Assembly (NCBI GenBank): GCA_963995525.1
Contig: OZ023214.1
Span: 19,240,167-19,304,166, forward strand
DNA length: 64,000 nucleotides
Source of the DNA: Escarpia spicata
Lineage: Eukaryota; Annelida; Polychaeta; Sabellida; Siboglinidae
Direction of reading: 5' to 3'
The position numbers were made by a program, and so were the translations under genes. Positions 21,953 through 35,034 of this stretch are shown in pieces (the stretch's first letter is position 1; the number at the start of each line of letters is the position of its first letter). A model generated the notes under the pieces. The model had not been told where the DNA came from, ran no database searches, and saw only the letters and a program-made list of their open reading frames with translations.

Positions 21953-24837
21953 ACTAGATTCGCAGGGGGGATTCACAGAGAAGCCTGAAACTGGAGGCAT
22001 AGATAAAGACAGCAGAAATAAATCGGCAAAGAACAGCCTGGAAAACTGTTCTGAATCAGGATATAAATGCATTTGTTTAAATGCAAGGAGCATAGTAAAC
22101 AAAAGAAGTGAACTAAACATTATGGTAGAAGATATTGACCCTCACATAATAGGTATAACCGAATCGTGGGCCACCACTGATATATCAGATGCCGAATTGG
22201 GACTAACAGGATATGTAATGTTTATGAAAGATAGAATAGGAAGAAAGGGAGGTGGAGTTATTTTTATATATTAAAGAATCTATCCAGGCTTATGAAATAA
22301 AATTAGAAAGAGAAGCAGATTGCGAAGAAGCTGTTTGGTGTAACATAGTTACAGGAAACTCAACGTTAACAGTTGGGTTAGTTTATCGAAGTCCAAACAT
22401 AGGCATAGAAGAGAATGAAAAAATACAAAACGCTATAAGGGAAGTAAGCAAACGGAACTGTATTATTATGGGGGACTTTAACCGTGGGCATATACAATGG
22501 AAATCTCTACAGAGTATGGGGAGTGAGGACCACAAGTTTTTAGTTTTAGTACAAGATAGTTTGCTTTCTCAGCATGTGCTAGAACCAACCAGGGGAGAGA
22601 ATGTGTTAGACTTAGTTTTGTCCTCGCAGAAAGAATTAGTTGACAATGTCAAGATATGTGAGCCACTGGGGAGTAGTGATCACAACCAGATACATTTTAC
22701 CATCAAAGTAAAATCAGAAAGGAATAGTAAAAAGCAGTATAGGAGAAATTTCCACAAAGGAAGGTATAAGGACATGAGGAAATATTTAGCAAAGATAGAC
22801 TGGAATAACACACTGAAGAATAAGACAGCAACCGAATGCTGGAATATCTTAAATAGTGAAATTAAGTGCATAGTCGATAAATTTGTACCTTTAAAAAAAC
22901 AAGGGAAACGGTCTAAAAAGAAACACTTATCGAAAGAAGCCATTAGACAAATTAAGTATAAACAAATGATGTGGAAGTCATATAGATGTACTGGAAATGA
23001 TGAAGACTACAACATTTATAAAGAAGCACTTAATCAAGCTACAGCTGAAATTAGAAATTCAAAGAGAAGCTATGAAAAAAAATTAGCTAGTAATATAAAA
23101 CATGACAGTAAGAGTTTTTATGCGTATATTCGAAGCAAACAGAAAGTTCAGGATAAGGTCGGTCCTCTAGAAGATAGTGCTGGAAATACAACATCAGAGG
23201 GATTCTTAATGGCAGAAGACCTGAATGAGTATTTTAGTTCAGTGTTTACTAGGGAAGATATTAGTTCACTGCCAGTACCAGAGGCTAAGTTCAAGGGGGC
23301 AGATTCATACTATTTAGGACAGTTAGTTGTAACCTCGGAAATGGTAGCTAAGAAAATAAGGGCTATGAAGGATAATAAATCACCTGGAGTGGACGGGATT
23401 CCGCCCAAACTACTATTGGAAATTGTAAAACAAATTAGCACACCGCTTGCAACAGTTTTCAATTTGTCATTAGAAGAGGGAGTGGTTCCTTTAGAATGGA
23501 AAGAGGCAAACATTATACCGTTATTTAAAAAAGGTTCGAGAAACAAGTCAGAGAACTATAGACCAGTGAGTTTAACATCAGTGATTTGCAAATTATTAGA
23601 AAGACTAATTAAAGATCACATGGTGGATTTTCTTGTTAAACATAACTTGATAAACCCATCTCAACATGGGTTTTTTAAAGCGAGGTCATGCTTAACAAAT
23701 ATGTTATGTTTTTTGGAAGACATCACTAGGTGGGTAGATGAGGGATCACCAGTAGATATCATCTATTTAGATTTTCAAAAAGCTTTCGACAAAGTACCAC
23801 ATCAAAGATTACTCCTTAAGCTAAAGGCCCATGGCATAGGAAATGGTATAATAAACTGGATAGAAAAATGGCTGAATGACAGAAGACAACGTGTAGTAGT
23901 TGATGGGGAGGCTTCAAACTGGAAATCGGTATTGAGTGGGGTAACACAGGGATCAGTACTAGGACCTATATTATTCTTAATATATATCAACGATTTGGAC
24001 GATGATATAACAAGCAAGGTGTTAAAATTTGCGGATGATACAAAAGTGTTTAGAAGGATTAAAAGTGATGGAGACAGACAGCATTTACAAGATGATCTTG
24101 ATAGGTTGATCAAATGGTCTGAAAAGTGGCAAATGCTGTTCAATTTTTGGAAATGTAAATGCCTCCACACAGGTCATGGGAATGAAGAGGTAAAATATAA
24201 AATAGGGGGTACTGTTCTAAGTACTACTGTAAAAGAAAAGGACTTAGGGTTAACCATTAGTGCTGATATGAAGGTTTCAGAGCAGTGCGGAATTGCAGCT
24301 TCAAAGGGAAATCAAATCCTTGGATTAATTAGGCGAAACATAACGTATAAGGAAAAAGAGCTAATACTACCGCTGTACAAAACAATAGTTAGGCCTCATT
24401 TAGAATATTGTATACAAGCATGGAGGCCATATCGCAAGAAGGACATATATATGCTAGAAAGAGTACAGAGGAGAGCGACTAAAATGATACCAAATCTGAG
24501 GGATCTTAGTTACGAAATACGCCTAAAAGAATGTGGTTTAACAACACTAGAGACCAGTAGATTGAGAGGAGATCACATAGAAGTGTTTAAAATATTGAAT
24601 GGTTATGAAAATATTGATAGAAACATTTTTTTCTCAGTTAAGAAAGATAGAAGGACCAGAGGACATGAAGCTACATTAGTAAAGGAGCAGTGTAGATTAT
24701 ATATAAGAAAGTTCTCATTCTCACAAAGGACTGTAAATGAATGGAACAGATTATCTCCTGATTGTGTTGGTGCTAGTAGCGTGAATATGTTTAAAAATAA
24801 AATCGACACACACCTTAAAAAGGCGGGATACATGTAG
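21927..24837 (+). pseudogene. CR1-type ORF2: endonuclease and reverse transcriptase, one frameshift
   Basis: ORF2 encodes an APE-type endonuclease and reverse transcriptase for target-primed insertion. A frame open from 21,927 overlaps the end of ORF1. It encodes the endonuclease start (CLNARSIVNKRSEL, then GITESW) with no ATG before 22,122. One extra T in the run at 22,261-22,265, compared with the copy at 40,204, shifts the frame. From 22,252 the rest stays open to the stop: MGDFN and SSDHN (endonuclease), YLDFQKAFDKVPH, TQGSVLGP, the catalytic KFADDTK, and C-terminal LERVQRRATKM. PQG is changed to TQG. Otherwise nearly complete, so insertion is fairly recent. Confidence 0.92.
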
Positions 24838-24937
24838 ATAAAAAGTATTGGACTCTCGATAAGCCAAAAGGCTTCCTTGTCCAACTGCCATCCAGAGTAA
24901 TTTTCTGGTTGGCAATCTTGTTAAATCTTGTTAAATC
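24838..24937 (+). mobile_element. CR1 3' tail with two hairpins and a decamer repeat
   Basis: Directly after the ORF2 stop lie GGACTCTCGATAAGCC, a small AAGCC/GGCTT stem, a second stem (GCCATCCAGA pairing with TCTGGTTGGC), and a terminal AATCTTGTTA repeat. The same tail occurs at 27,858, 33,958 and 42,805. Such tails are normally the template recognition site of the element's own reverse transcriptase. Confidence 0.85.
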
Positions 24938-26047
24938 TATAATACAGTTTCACTGAAAACCAATCCTTGCGTGCGTGCGTGCGTGCGTACGTTGTGTTGT
25001 CGTGTTTGTGCGCGCGCGTGTGGGGGATGATAGCATGGATGGGTGCGTGCATGCGTCCGTGTGTTTGTAGTTAGTTTGTGTGCGTGCGTATTTTATACTC
25101 AACATCAACGAGAAATATGCAAATTATTAAGAACAAGTCAAACATAACCGTAAAAGTTCGGCGCTACAAATGCTGTGCCAATACAAAATGGCGTCTTCAG
25201 CAAATACCAGGATTTTGCACAAGTAACAATTTTTTAACAGACGACTTCTAACATTAACATCGAATTACCAGAAGTTCTTGAATTGACCTTACAGCGATCG
25301 GCAGTGCGGGAATTATAAATTGTACGAGTTATTCTTCGCTAGTGGGGCCATGACGGCGTAGCTATTAAAAACTATTCGCCATATTACGGTTTCCCACAAT
25401 GCACTACAGCATGACCAGTTTCCTGTTGCTTTGTAACACAGCACTTATCAGAAACAGACAAATAACCACACATGTCGTGGGGAACGTGCGCGCGCGCGCG
25501 CGCGTGTGTGTGCGTGTGTGTGTGTAATGGTGTGCGTGTATGCGCGCGCTTAATAGTACAAAAACGCAAAAGAACACAGGTGAAGATAACAGCCGATTTA
25601 ATAAGGTTGCATATAAATGCAGAAATGGCGATTGCACGGGCTTTGTTAGTTGCGGGAATCCGAATGTTCGCAAAATTACATATACAGTGAAACCTACAAG
25701 GAAAATGTCGCATTTAAGAACACTACTGTGGGATTCGATTTGAAACACTAGATACCGCAGTCATATGACACTTTCACATGTGTGTAATTGTAAAACGTGT
25801 ACCACAAGCACCGTGACGTCATGTATACTTATACAAATACTATACAAAAACAACATAAATACGAGCTGATAAACAGGCGGACGGACATTCGTGTCACTTG
25901 TTGAAGGGTTGACGCAGCGAACCAACGCGGCTGCGTAGTGGCGTAGTGTCCCTGCAGCCTTCGCGTTCTGTCTCTATGGAATGTTCGTTGACAACGACAC
26001 TACTGGTGTGCAATGCCTCGCTCACGGTCCACGTATTGTCAATGTTA
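24938..26047. other. spacer with GCGT- and GT-rich simple repeats
   Basis: GCGT-type runs lie at about 24,969-25,090 and a CG/GT tract at about 25,487-25,530. Frames through these tracts are rich in Cys, Val and Arg and are not credible. The 3' untranslated region of TPPP-like copy 2 should lie just below 26,048. Confidence 0.5.
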
Positions 26048-27591
26048 CTACTTTTCGTACGTTCCTTCTCCCTTGTAGTTGCCGACGTAGCCAGAGTTGT
26101 CGGCGATTTCCTCTCGGCCGGACACCCCCTTGCCTTTGCCATCGGCATCGAAGCGCTCCTTGTGACTGCCCGTGTACTGGGATGTGTCCGTCATCTTTCC
26201 CACATTGCCAGTTTTCGAGGTTTTCTGAAAAGAAAATGGGTGCGTCATATGTTATTGTAGAAACATTGGTGTTGGTGATGGTGGTGGTGGTGGTGGTGGT
26301 GGTATCGTCAGTTATATTAGTATTACTTAATGGTTTTGTGGGTCGGATGGTGGTAGTGGTGCTTTATAGTGAAAGCCCCAGTGACGTTGAATAGTGGATA
26401 GTGTTGGTGCTGCACGGTGTCAATGTGGTGTTAATCAGTATCGTCATTATTGTGCCACCGACAACGTTAGAGACCGTAATAATGACTACAGTAGGATGTT
26501 TCGATCGTGCTACTTTTTGGCCAAGTTCCAGTTAACGAACACCAACGTAATAAAAGACGAAATAAAACATTCGAATATTCGGTTGAGAAAATGCAATAAT
26601 TAATCAAATAAATCGCTTGGCAATCGTGACGTACACATATATTCACTTATATTTTATAAACACATTCCTGTTATTGAGTTTGCGTTAAGACGTTTCGTCA
26701 GATCTTCGCCAAATTCGTCACAACTAAACTCGAAATCCTACCTGCGTTTTAAAAAAAATTCCGGAACCTTCGTCACAACTGAACTCGAAATCCTACCCCA
26801 GTCCGACCATGACTTTCCGGAATCTAACGTACCGTTGTTCCGTGTCCCTTTGGCGAGGCGTTCGACAGTTTCTCCTTGATCTTCGTGACCGCCTCCGCCT
26901 CGTCACACTTCTTGTCGTCTTTATACTTCTTGGCTAGCTCAGCAATCAGCGCATCCACCTCCTTCACCGTCACCGTGCTGCCGGACAGAAAACACAACAC
27001 TTCAGTTTTACTCAGTCGCGTTCTACGTTTAGGTGTTGTCTGCAGGGATGATGCAACTTTAGCTTAGATTATGTTTAGATCGAGCGTATGCTTAGAATAT
27101 AACTAGGATTTGGCTGAACGTAATTCGAGCTGATAACCCTAATTGAGCCAAAGGAGTCCCCGTGGAACTTAATTCAACTTAAAATTAATTTTTTATAGCA
27201 CACATTGCAACAGCTGTTTTTTTGTTGATTCCTACTCAGAATGGCGAACCATAAAACACTTCAAATCCCGAATTAAAAACACAGTTCAGGTAATTGGAAC
27301 ATAACTCTTAGGGTCTTCAATTAAAAATAAGACAACCAACAATTCAATCTGGATGTGCGTGAACATTTAAAGACACTTGCACGCCATCTGCTGATTACTC
27401 ATGCCAACTCACTTCTTGCCCTTGGGTTTGACCTTCGAGAAGGCGATGTCGAGGTTGTTGGAGTTGCATGTCTTGCCGAAGACGCCGGCGTCCGTACACC
27501 AGCGTGTGATGTCCTTGCTCGTTGCCTCGGCGCCATTGTTCTTTGTCGCGAACAACTTGAACGCAGCATTGATGTCTCCACCGGAAGCCAT
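26048..27591 (-). CDS. TPPP: TPPP/p25-alpha family protein, copy 2 (three exons)
   Basis: Predicted microtubule-binding TPPP family protein. Minus-strand exons are 27,413-27,591, 26,833-26,977 and 26,048-26,224. Donors are GTGAGT and GTACGT; acceptors follow TCCGGCAG and CTTTTCAG. Phases 2 and 0 equal those of copy 1. The join gives 166 residues: [34 protein letters not shown], then [18 protein letters not shown], and a C-terminal exon with [10 protein letters not shown] and the motif GKGKGVSGR, ending [15 protein letters not shown] possible 5' UTR acceptor (GTTTCAG) lies ten bases before the ATG. Splice sites are stronger than in copy 1. Intact, same strand, about 16 kb from copy 1. Confidence 0.93.
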
Positions 27592-27744
27592 TTCTCAGTT
27601 CCTGAAACACCGTCAGTCGTTGTATTTTATTAGTGATAATATGCCTACTCATCCCACCTTTATAATGACATAAACATTCATGTATACAAATGAGAGCAAG
27701 TTATTCGTGTAGCAATTGCAGTGTAGTTGAATTCGTCCCATAAA

Positions 27745-27855
27745 AGTCAAGCTGGTGTTCGATTGAACAGATCTGCCAGGGAGTAAAGTGTAAAGCGCTT
27801 TGAGCTGTCCCAATGACTGGATACTGCGCTATATGAACTTATCATATATAGCATA
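27745..27855 (+). mobile_element. SINE 3' half
   Basis: This matches, on the opposite strand, the 3' half of the SINE at 35,520-35,840. It has TTCGATTGAACAG, GCCAGGGAGTAAAGTG, AAAGCGCTTTGAGC and ACTGGATACTGCGCTATAT. The tRNA-like head is absent. It abuts a CR1 tail fragment. Confidence 0.8.
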
Positions 27856-27857
27856 AG

Positions 27858-27945
27858 CTGGACTCTCGATAAGCCAAAGGCTTTCTTGCCCACCTTCCAT
27901 AGGGAGTTAATTATCTGGGTGGCAATCTTATTAAATGTAAAAACG
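27858..27945 (+). mobile_element. solo CR1 3' tail fragment
   Basis: GGACTCTCGATAAGCC, the AAGCC/GGCTT hairpin and GGGTGGCAATCTTATTAAA match the tail of the element at 24,838. No ORF2 sequence precedes it, so it is an extremely 5'-truncated insertion. Confidence 0.85.
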
Positions 27946-29934
27946 TAAAAATATGTAAATGGTGTAGTGTAGACAAATCCGTCTGGTGGCGCTACCGTAT
28001 GCCACGTGCCGCTGTGAGGTAGGCCTAAACCGTTTCTCTGTTCAGGTAAACTACTTATTTTATTTACAAATTTAATTTATTTTGGTAAACCGTAATTTAC
28101 TCCAATGGTAGCGAGATCGGCTACACCAGGAGATGAAGCAGAATTAAGTGGGTTAATGCAATTAATGCCGAGCTTTGGCAGGTAGGCCATGTCACACACT
28201 GTTAGGCCTACCATTGTGTATCTTTGCAACACCTTTTTATTATAACACGGTCATTTATCATATAATTTTATATAATCACAAAACACGTTTATGGATATTT
28301 AGTAACATCGAAGGTAGATGTTGCTGATAACGTGTTTGTTGTTTGTTTGTCTCTCCGTCTATTTTTTGGTCAGTGTGTGTGTGTGCGTGCGTGCGTGCCT
28401 GCATGCGCCTGTGCGTGACGAGTAATTAAGTCCCTTCCTTGAGTCAGTCTAATCTTCTAGCGACATTCGATATGTTGCGTGTGTTTGAGTAGAGTCTACA
28501 AGGTGCCGGTCTCAACATGTTTGCTAGTCCACAAAGGTATTGCTTGAGAACCAACGTTTGAGCTCCTCCACTCTTATAATTACAGAGCGGTGTGGTAGTG
28601 TGGAGATTAGAACATCCATTTTGCATGCCAGCGCTGTTAGTTGAAAACCATGACCGAGCATGGCACATTTCGTGTAAAAACCTGGCTCTCAACATTGAAG
28701 ACTATAATCCTTCCTACCTCACATAATCATGTTGTTAATATCGATCCCGTCTCTTTAATCTCGGATGGAAAAGAACCACCGAGGTTGATAAATACTCTGG
28801 TAGTGTCCACCCTAGGTGTCAGTACAGAAAGGTTGGCTTGGTTGAAATAGGTTGACTAGTCGATTGAGGCCTGCCAAGACCATCATATTCTGAAAACCGT
28901 AATAAGTCATATATATATATATAGTATATATACTATATATATATATATATGTCTGTCACAGGCGTTGGCGATCAAACCGCACGGTCGTTTGTAGCAGTTC
29001 TGACACCTTATTGACAGACTGTTATCTATTAGTTCTATTCCCAGGCGTCCTATACTATCATTTCTTGGCCAAGCATTGACCGAGTCTCCTTCAACACCCT
29101 GAAACATGTCCTCTCATAATCACCCTATAGAGGCTATAGCATTCACCCTGGAACCCAACGGGACCAGCCAGTTGGATCAGTCATTCCGCCTTACAAACGA
29201 ACACCTATTAGAGTACATTTCCAAAGTAACAAAAACATAATGTATTGCTATACGTATATTTGATTAGCCGTTTTATATGCAAGGCAAACATTTCCAGTCT
29301 CAAGAGAATTCCTGCTCAGCTCTACATGCTGCGGGCATTGTGTACCGGCTGCTTGGTTCTGTAGCAGAGGCGCGTTTTCTCTGTTGGTTAACGCCGGCAG
29401 TACAATTGTGTATGAATAAATTAAGACAACTGTGGGATTCACGACAAGCCAGTGCTGTTTCTCCACACCTACCATTTGGCATTTGTTGCTTCGGGAAACA
29501 ATACTTTATGTTATCTATAAGGTCGTTGAATATTCATACCTAGTTTGTAACGTTGCGCACCAAGCTATATGATTATTAATTTAGATGGCTTCACCAGTGT
29601 CAATATCCGCATGTCCCCACGGATTACACGATAAGTAAAACATACTAGAAGTTTTAATATGTAACACTGCAACTTGGAGAGAATGGTGGAGCGATGCGAT
29701 GGAGTCATCGCTCGCTCTATTGGTACATTCTGCACACGGCAGCGGGGAAAAAGCATCCGGTTTCTTGGAATGCAAACTATACGGTTAATACTTTTGTGGC
29801 GTTCAATGTATACTGTACGTTTGGTGGTCGTGTTTTAACCTGTTCATAGACTGTCACGATTCAAACGCCGTTACAGTACTTGCGTATTCCACCGGCCCGA
29901 ACATGTGATGAACGAGCAAGAACGCGGCGTTGCT
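27946..29934. other. spacer, no supported gene
   Basis: Simple repeats: GTGC-type near 28,373-28,415 and a TA tract near 28,908-28,952 that is itself a short palindrome. No frame with recognisable domains was found. Confidence 0.45.
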
Positions 29935-30125
29935 GTAGAAAATCGATCTACACTGTATTTAATCGAGCTAGTACATATATATACACGTGTGTGAGGGGTT
30001 ATGCTGGTGTTTTCCTCCTAGACAGTTTCTATCTCAACGCAAAACGTTCAGGGATTAATCTACGACCGGTCGGAAGAAAACTAATGTCTTTCTTATTTTC
30101 GAAATTCCATTTGGTTAAGGGTTTT
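29935..30125 (+). repeat. direct duplicate, copy 1
   Basis: TATTTAATCGAGCTAGTAC, TTATGCTGGTGTTTTCCTCC, TCTCAACGCAAAACGTTC and CTACGACCGGTCGGAAGAAA recur in order at 30,810-31,045. This copy has only a short TA/GT stretch where the other has a long microsatellite. Origin unknown; no coding frame. Confidence 0.8.
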
Positions 30126-30809
30126 TGCCGGTTTTAAGGTTCATACCGTGTGTTATATGGACTTGTTTATTTATTGTTCATTCACTACGCGGACTTTTTA
30201 TGTAACTTGTTTTGTTAACGCAAAAAACTGTTTTATGTCATAACAAACCTCATGGCGATTGCATCATCCGGAGCCATGGAGATGTTTGCTAGTGCTACTT
30301 AATCATTCCACATTCTCTCGCAGTGTTCCACTCGCCACGCCGAACGATCGGAGTTTTATTGCGCGTGTGCGTCGCCATGCCGACTTCAACGTGCGACGAA
30401 AGAATGACAGTGCTGTGTCGGCAGATGGTGACGAAAGAATAATTGTTATGGGAAGTGCTGTGTGGCAATCTTTAAATAGTGTCTGTATTAGTAATGAATA
30501 GTGTATGTGCAGTGACTTTGTTGCCGCTGACATATAGTCTATGTTTATCGATGCGTCCAGACAGAAGTGGCCGACTCAGTCTGTACTCAGGGCGCAACAT
30601 AAAAACGTCACGGCGAAAATAAAGCTGTGTGAATAATGTAGTTAATTTGAGCTGGTGGGGTAACCTAATATCGTGGCTGTCAAAATCCCCGACGTATCTA
30701 CAAATTGGTACACAAGAACAATAGCAAAGGCACATTATGTGCAAAAACCAAGACAATGGAATCAGAGCTAATTGTCACGTGTTGGAATTGGTTCATGATT
30801 AAAATGCAA

Positions 30810-30844
30810 GATCTGTATTTAATCGAGCTAGTGCAGATATACGC

Positions 30845-30899
<55 letters not shown>

Positions 30900-31045
30900 T
30901 GTGTGTGTGTGTGTGTGTCTGTGTGGGGGTTATGCTGGTGTTTTCCTCCTAGACGGTTTCTATCTCAACGCAAAACGTTCATGGATTCTACGACCGGTCG
31001 GAAGAAAAATAATGTCATTCTTATTTTCAAAATTGATTTACAGAA
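30810..31045 (+). repeat. direct duplicate, copy 2, with GCGT expansion
   Basis: Second copy of the block at 29,935, about 870 bases downstream. A (GTGC)n and (GT)n run at 30,843-30,920 fills the position of a short TA/GT stretch in copy 1. Flanking blocks are about 90 percent alike by eye. Confidence 0.8.
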
Positions 31046-32360
<1,315 letters not shown>

Positions 32361-33400
32361 GCTCTCCCGCGCGCGCGTGTCTGAATGAATGCTTGTTTGC
32401 TTGTGCAAGGAATACGTGTTTGGACACATATACGCAAACAAAATTACCCACGAAAGTGGCCAATATATATAGAAACAGTCACGGCGAACGTCTCGTAATA
32501 AAGGACAACTAGCCGTAATGGACATGTGTGTGTGTACGCAATTTACACATGATAAAGCTATTCTCTGGTTTGCTATGTTTACAATGTGTGTTTTACATCG
32601 CCTCGGACTTATTGTTCAGTGACGATTATCACATTTCTGCGCAGAAGCCAGCCGCTGACACACAGTTTTGTTTGGTTTCGGACTTAACGTTTCAACTACC
32701 GAGATGGACGTCATTCTTGTTTTATGACCAACAATTGCTCTTGTTGCTTCTTCACCTAAACAAGCTTCCCCGTAGAACTTGCCACATAGCAGTTAATCGC
32801 AACCCGATATATGCTGCCGATTCCAACGAATTATGCCGTTCCACACGATACCAGGGCAGCGTTGTAATACGCAAAGGAAAGGGTACACCTGACCTACTTC
32901 GTCAATACTGACAAGCTGCAAACACTGATGTTACGAGATATTACAACGCGAGCACACCCTACTCACCTGCTAAATGCCTTCACGTGAAATCTACGGTGGT
33001 CAGTGCCGACGTCAACTGAGAGGAGACGGAAGAGCAGCGAACCTGATTCAACAGCGACCGAGTCGAAGTGATCGTACAGGGAGAAAGAGCGACGCAGACA
33101 AGTCGACGGCGTCGGTGGTTGCCCCGCTACCGGGTTATTTATGGTCGCGTACCGCTGACACGGTGAAAACAACGCTGCCACCCACACAACAGCGTCTCTC
33201 GTTACCAGGGCAACAAGCAATGGCGGAGTGGTTATCTCTATGCAGTGGAGAGACCATACAACTTTTTTTTACCAACTTAATGATAATACCTACAGGGATT
33301 GAAGCATTGACGTCACTCAATGTCGCAATTAATAGACGTCGGCGGTAGGAGGCGTTATCGTAATCCTTTCAAATAATGCTATGTAAGTTGATATCATCAG
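32361..33400. other. spacer, no supported gene
   Basis: Open frames of up to 127 codons occur on both strands without recognisable motif or splice context. Confidence 0.4.
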
Positions 33401-34045
33401 CATTCAACAAAGTGCCACATCAAAGATTACTGCTTAAACTAAAGGCCCATGGCATAGGAAATGGTATAATAAACTGGATAGAAAAATGGCTGATTGACAG
33501 AAGACAATGTGTAGTAGTTGATGGGGAGGCTTCAAACTGGAAATCAGTTTTGAGTGGTGTACCTCATGGATCAGTACTGGGACCTATATTATTCTTAATA
33601 TATATATCAACGATTTGGACGATGATACAAAATTGTTTAGAAGGATTAAACGTGATGAAGATAGACAGCATTTACAAGATGATCTTGACAGATTAATAAA
33701 ATGGTCTGAAAAATGGCAAATGTTGTTACATTTTGGGAAATGTAAATGCCTCCACACAGGACATGGGAACGAAGATGTACAATATACAATGGGAGGTTCT
33801 GTACTAAGTACTACTGTAAAAGAAAAAGACTCAGGGTTAACCATTAGTGCTGATATGAAGGTTTCAGATCAGTGCGGAATTGCAGCTTCAAAGGGAAATC
33901 AAATCCTTGGATTAATTAGGCGAAACATATAAGGAAAAAGAGCTAATAATACCGCTGTACTCTCGATAAGCCAAAAGGCTTCCTTGTCCATCTGCCATCT
34001 AGAATAAATTTTCTGGATGGCAATCTTATTAAATCTTGTTAAAGT
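33401..34045 (+). pseudogene. internally deleted CR1 copy with 3' tail
   Basis: It begins within the reverse transcriptase at AFNKVPHQRLLLKLKAHG and runs through VLSGVPHGSVLGP. It has lost about 36 bases that encode the catalytic FADD region, so NDLD passes straight to DTKLFRRI after a frame change. It continues to IPLY near 33,957, then jumps directly into the 3' tail at CTCTCGATAAGCC. The terminal AATCTTATTA and AATCTTGTTA units are present. Non-functional. Confidence 0.9.
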
Positions 34046-34619
34046 TGGTATTACGGCAATTAATATTCCAGCATGTGAGGCGTGTAAACAACTTGTTAAG
34101 TATAGGCCCGTGTTAGCAGTAGGGAGACTTTAACAGGGTAGTAGCTATAGATATATCAATACGCTAACTGTGGGGGCAGTTTGGGAGTATCTCCTCCCAA
34201 GTGTCTAGGCTCACTCGCATCTTTCTATGTCCATTCCCATCATTTGATCATTGGCCTCCAATTGACGATGCATTTAAAAACACCAAGGTAGTTATTTGTA
34301 GTTATTGACTTAGTCCCTACTACGTGTTTGCTGCAACTGGCGGGTCACTCTCCAGGGGCGTCATTTTAGCTTTACTCCTGCTTCATCCGAACATAGTTCC
34401 CCTGCAGTAATCGGGGACTGCAGAAATTCGGTCAGCGCAAACAAGTGTAAGATGAAACCTGTGTCGCAATGATATATGATGCGCTTGGTTTGTTTCTCCA
34501 TGAATGGGTGTAAGCTGGTTGTTTTGATAACTGATTGTTCTAAGTGACCCGAGCTGGCTCCGACGGCAGGAAACTTGACTTTATGGATTATTGTCATCTG
34601 AGCATCTGCAAGTATCTTA
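34046..34619. other. spacer, nothing recognised
   Basis: No feature supported. A 108-codon minus-strand frame (34,361-34,687) overlaps the following SINE and has no recognisable motif. Confidence 0.4.
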
Positions 34620-34965
34620 TGACAATAGTAAAAGTAAAGGCAAGTTCTTAGATAGCACAGTATCCAGTCCAGTTCAAAACTGCTCAAAGCGCTTTATTTC
34701 CTAGCAGACATGTTCAATCGAACACCATCTCAGTTTCTCTTGGAAGCATTCAGCTATGCTGCAATTAATGCGAGAAAACTATTGGTGCACAAATATCCAC
34801 CACAATTTATAGACAGGTACTCAGTCATACAGCTGAATGAACTGGGGCAACGTAGAGTGAACGAACTTGTCCAAGGTTCGAAACAGCAGCACAAGATCCG
34901 AACCCGGGTTCTATCGAATGAGAATCCAATGCTCTAGCCACAGCGCCACAGCACTTCATTGGTAA
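34620..34965 (-). mobile_element. tRNA-derived SINE, copy a
   Basis: On the minus strand the head has an A-box-like TGGCGCTGTGGCTAGAG and B-box-like GGGTTCGGATC, followed by a body shared with the copies at 35,520 and 51,415. It ends AAAGCGCTTTGAGC-like, ACTGGATACTGTGCTATCTA, AGAACTTGC. Total about 340 bp. The 3' end resembles that of an L2-like LINE fragment at 57,085. Confidence 0.88.
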
Positions 34966-35034
34966 TGATATACACTGTACAGTAGTTTTGTTTATTATAA
35001 AATGTATGTTTTATTTATCTGCATTTAGTAGTAG

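Noticed and set aside
34861..34945. tRNA-like sequence considered as a genuine tRNA gene
   Set aside because: The A- and B-box-like sequences are joined to the same 250-base body in three copies, so these are SINE heads; the fold of a functional tRNA is not kept.
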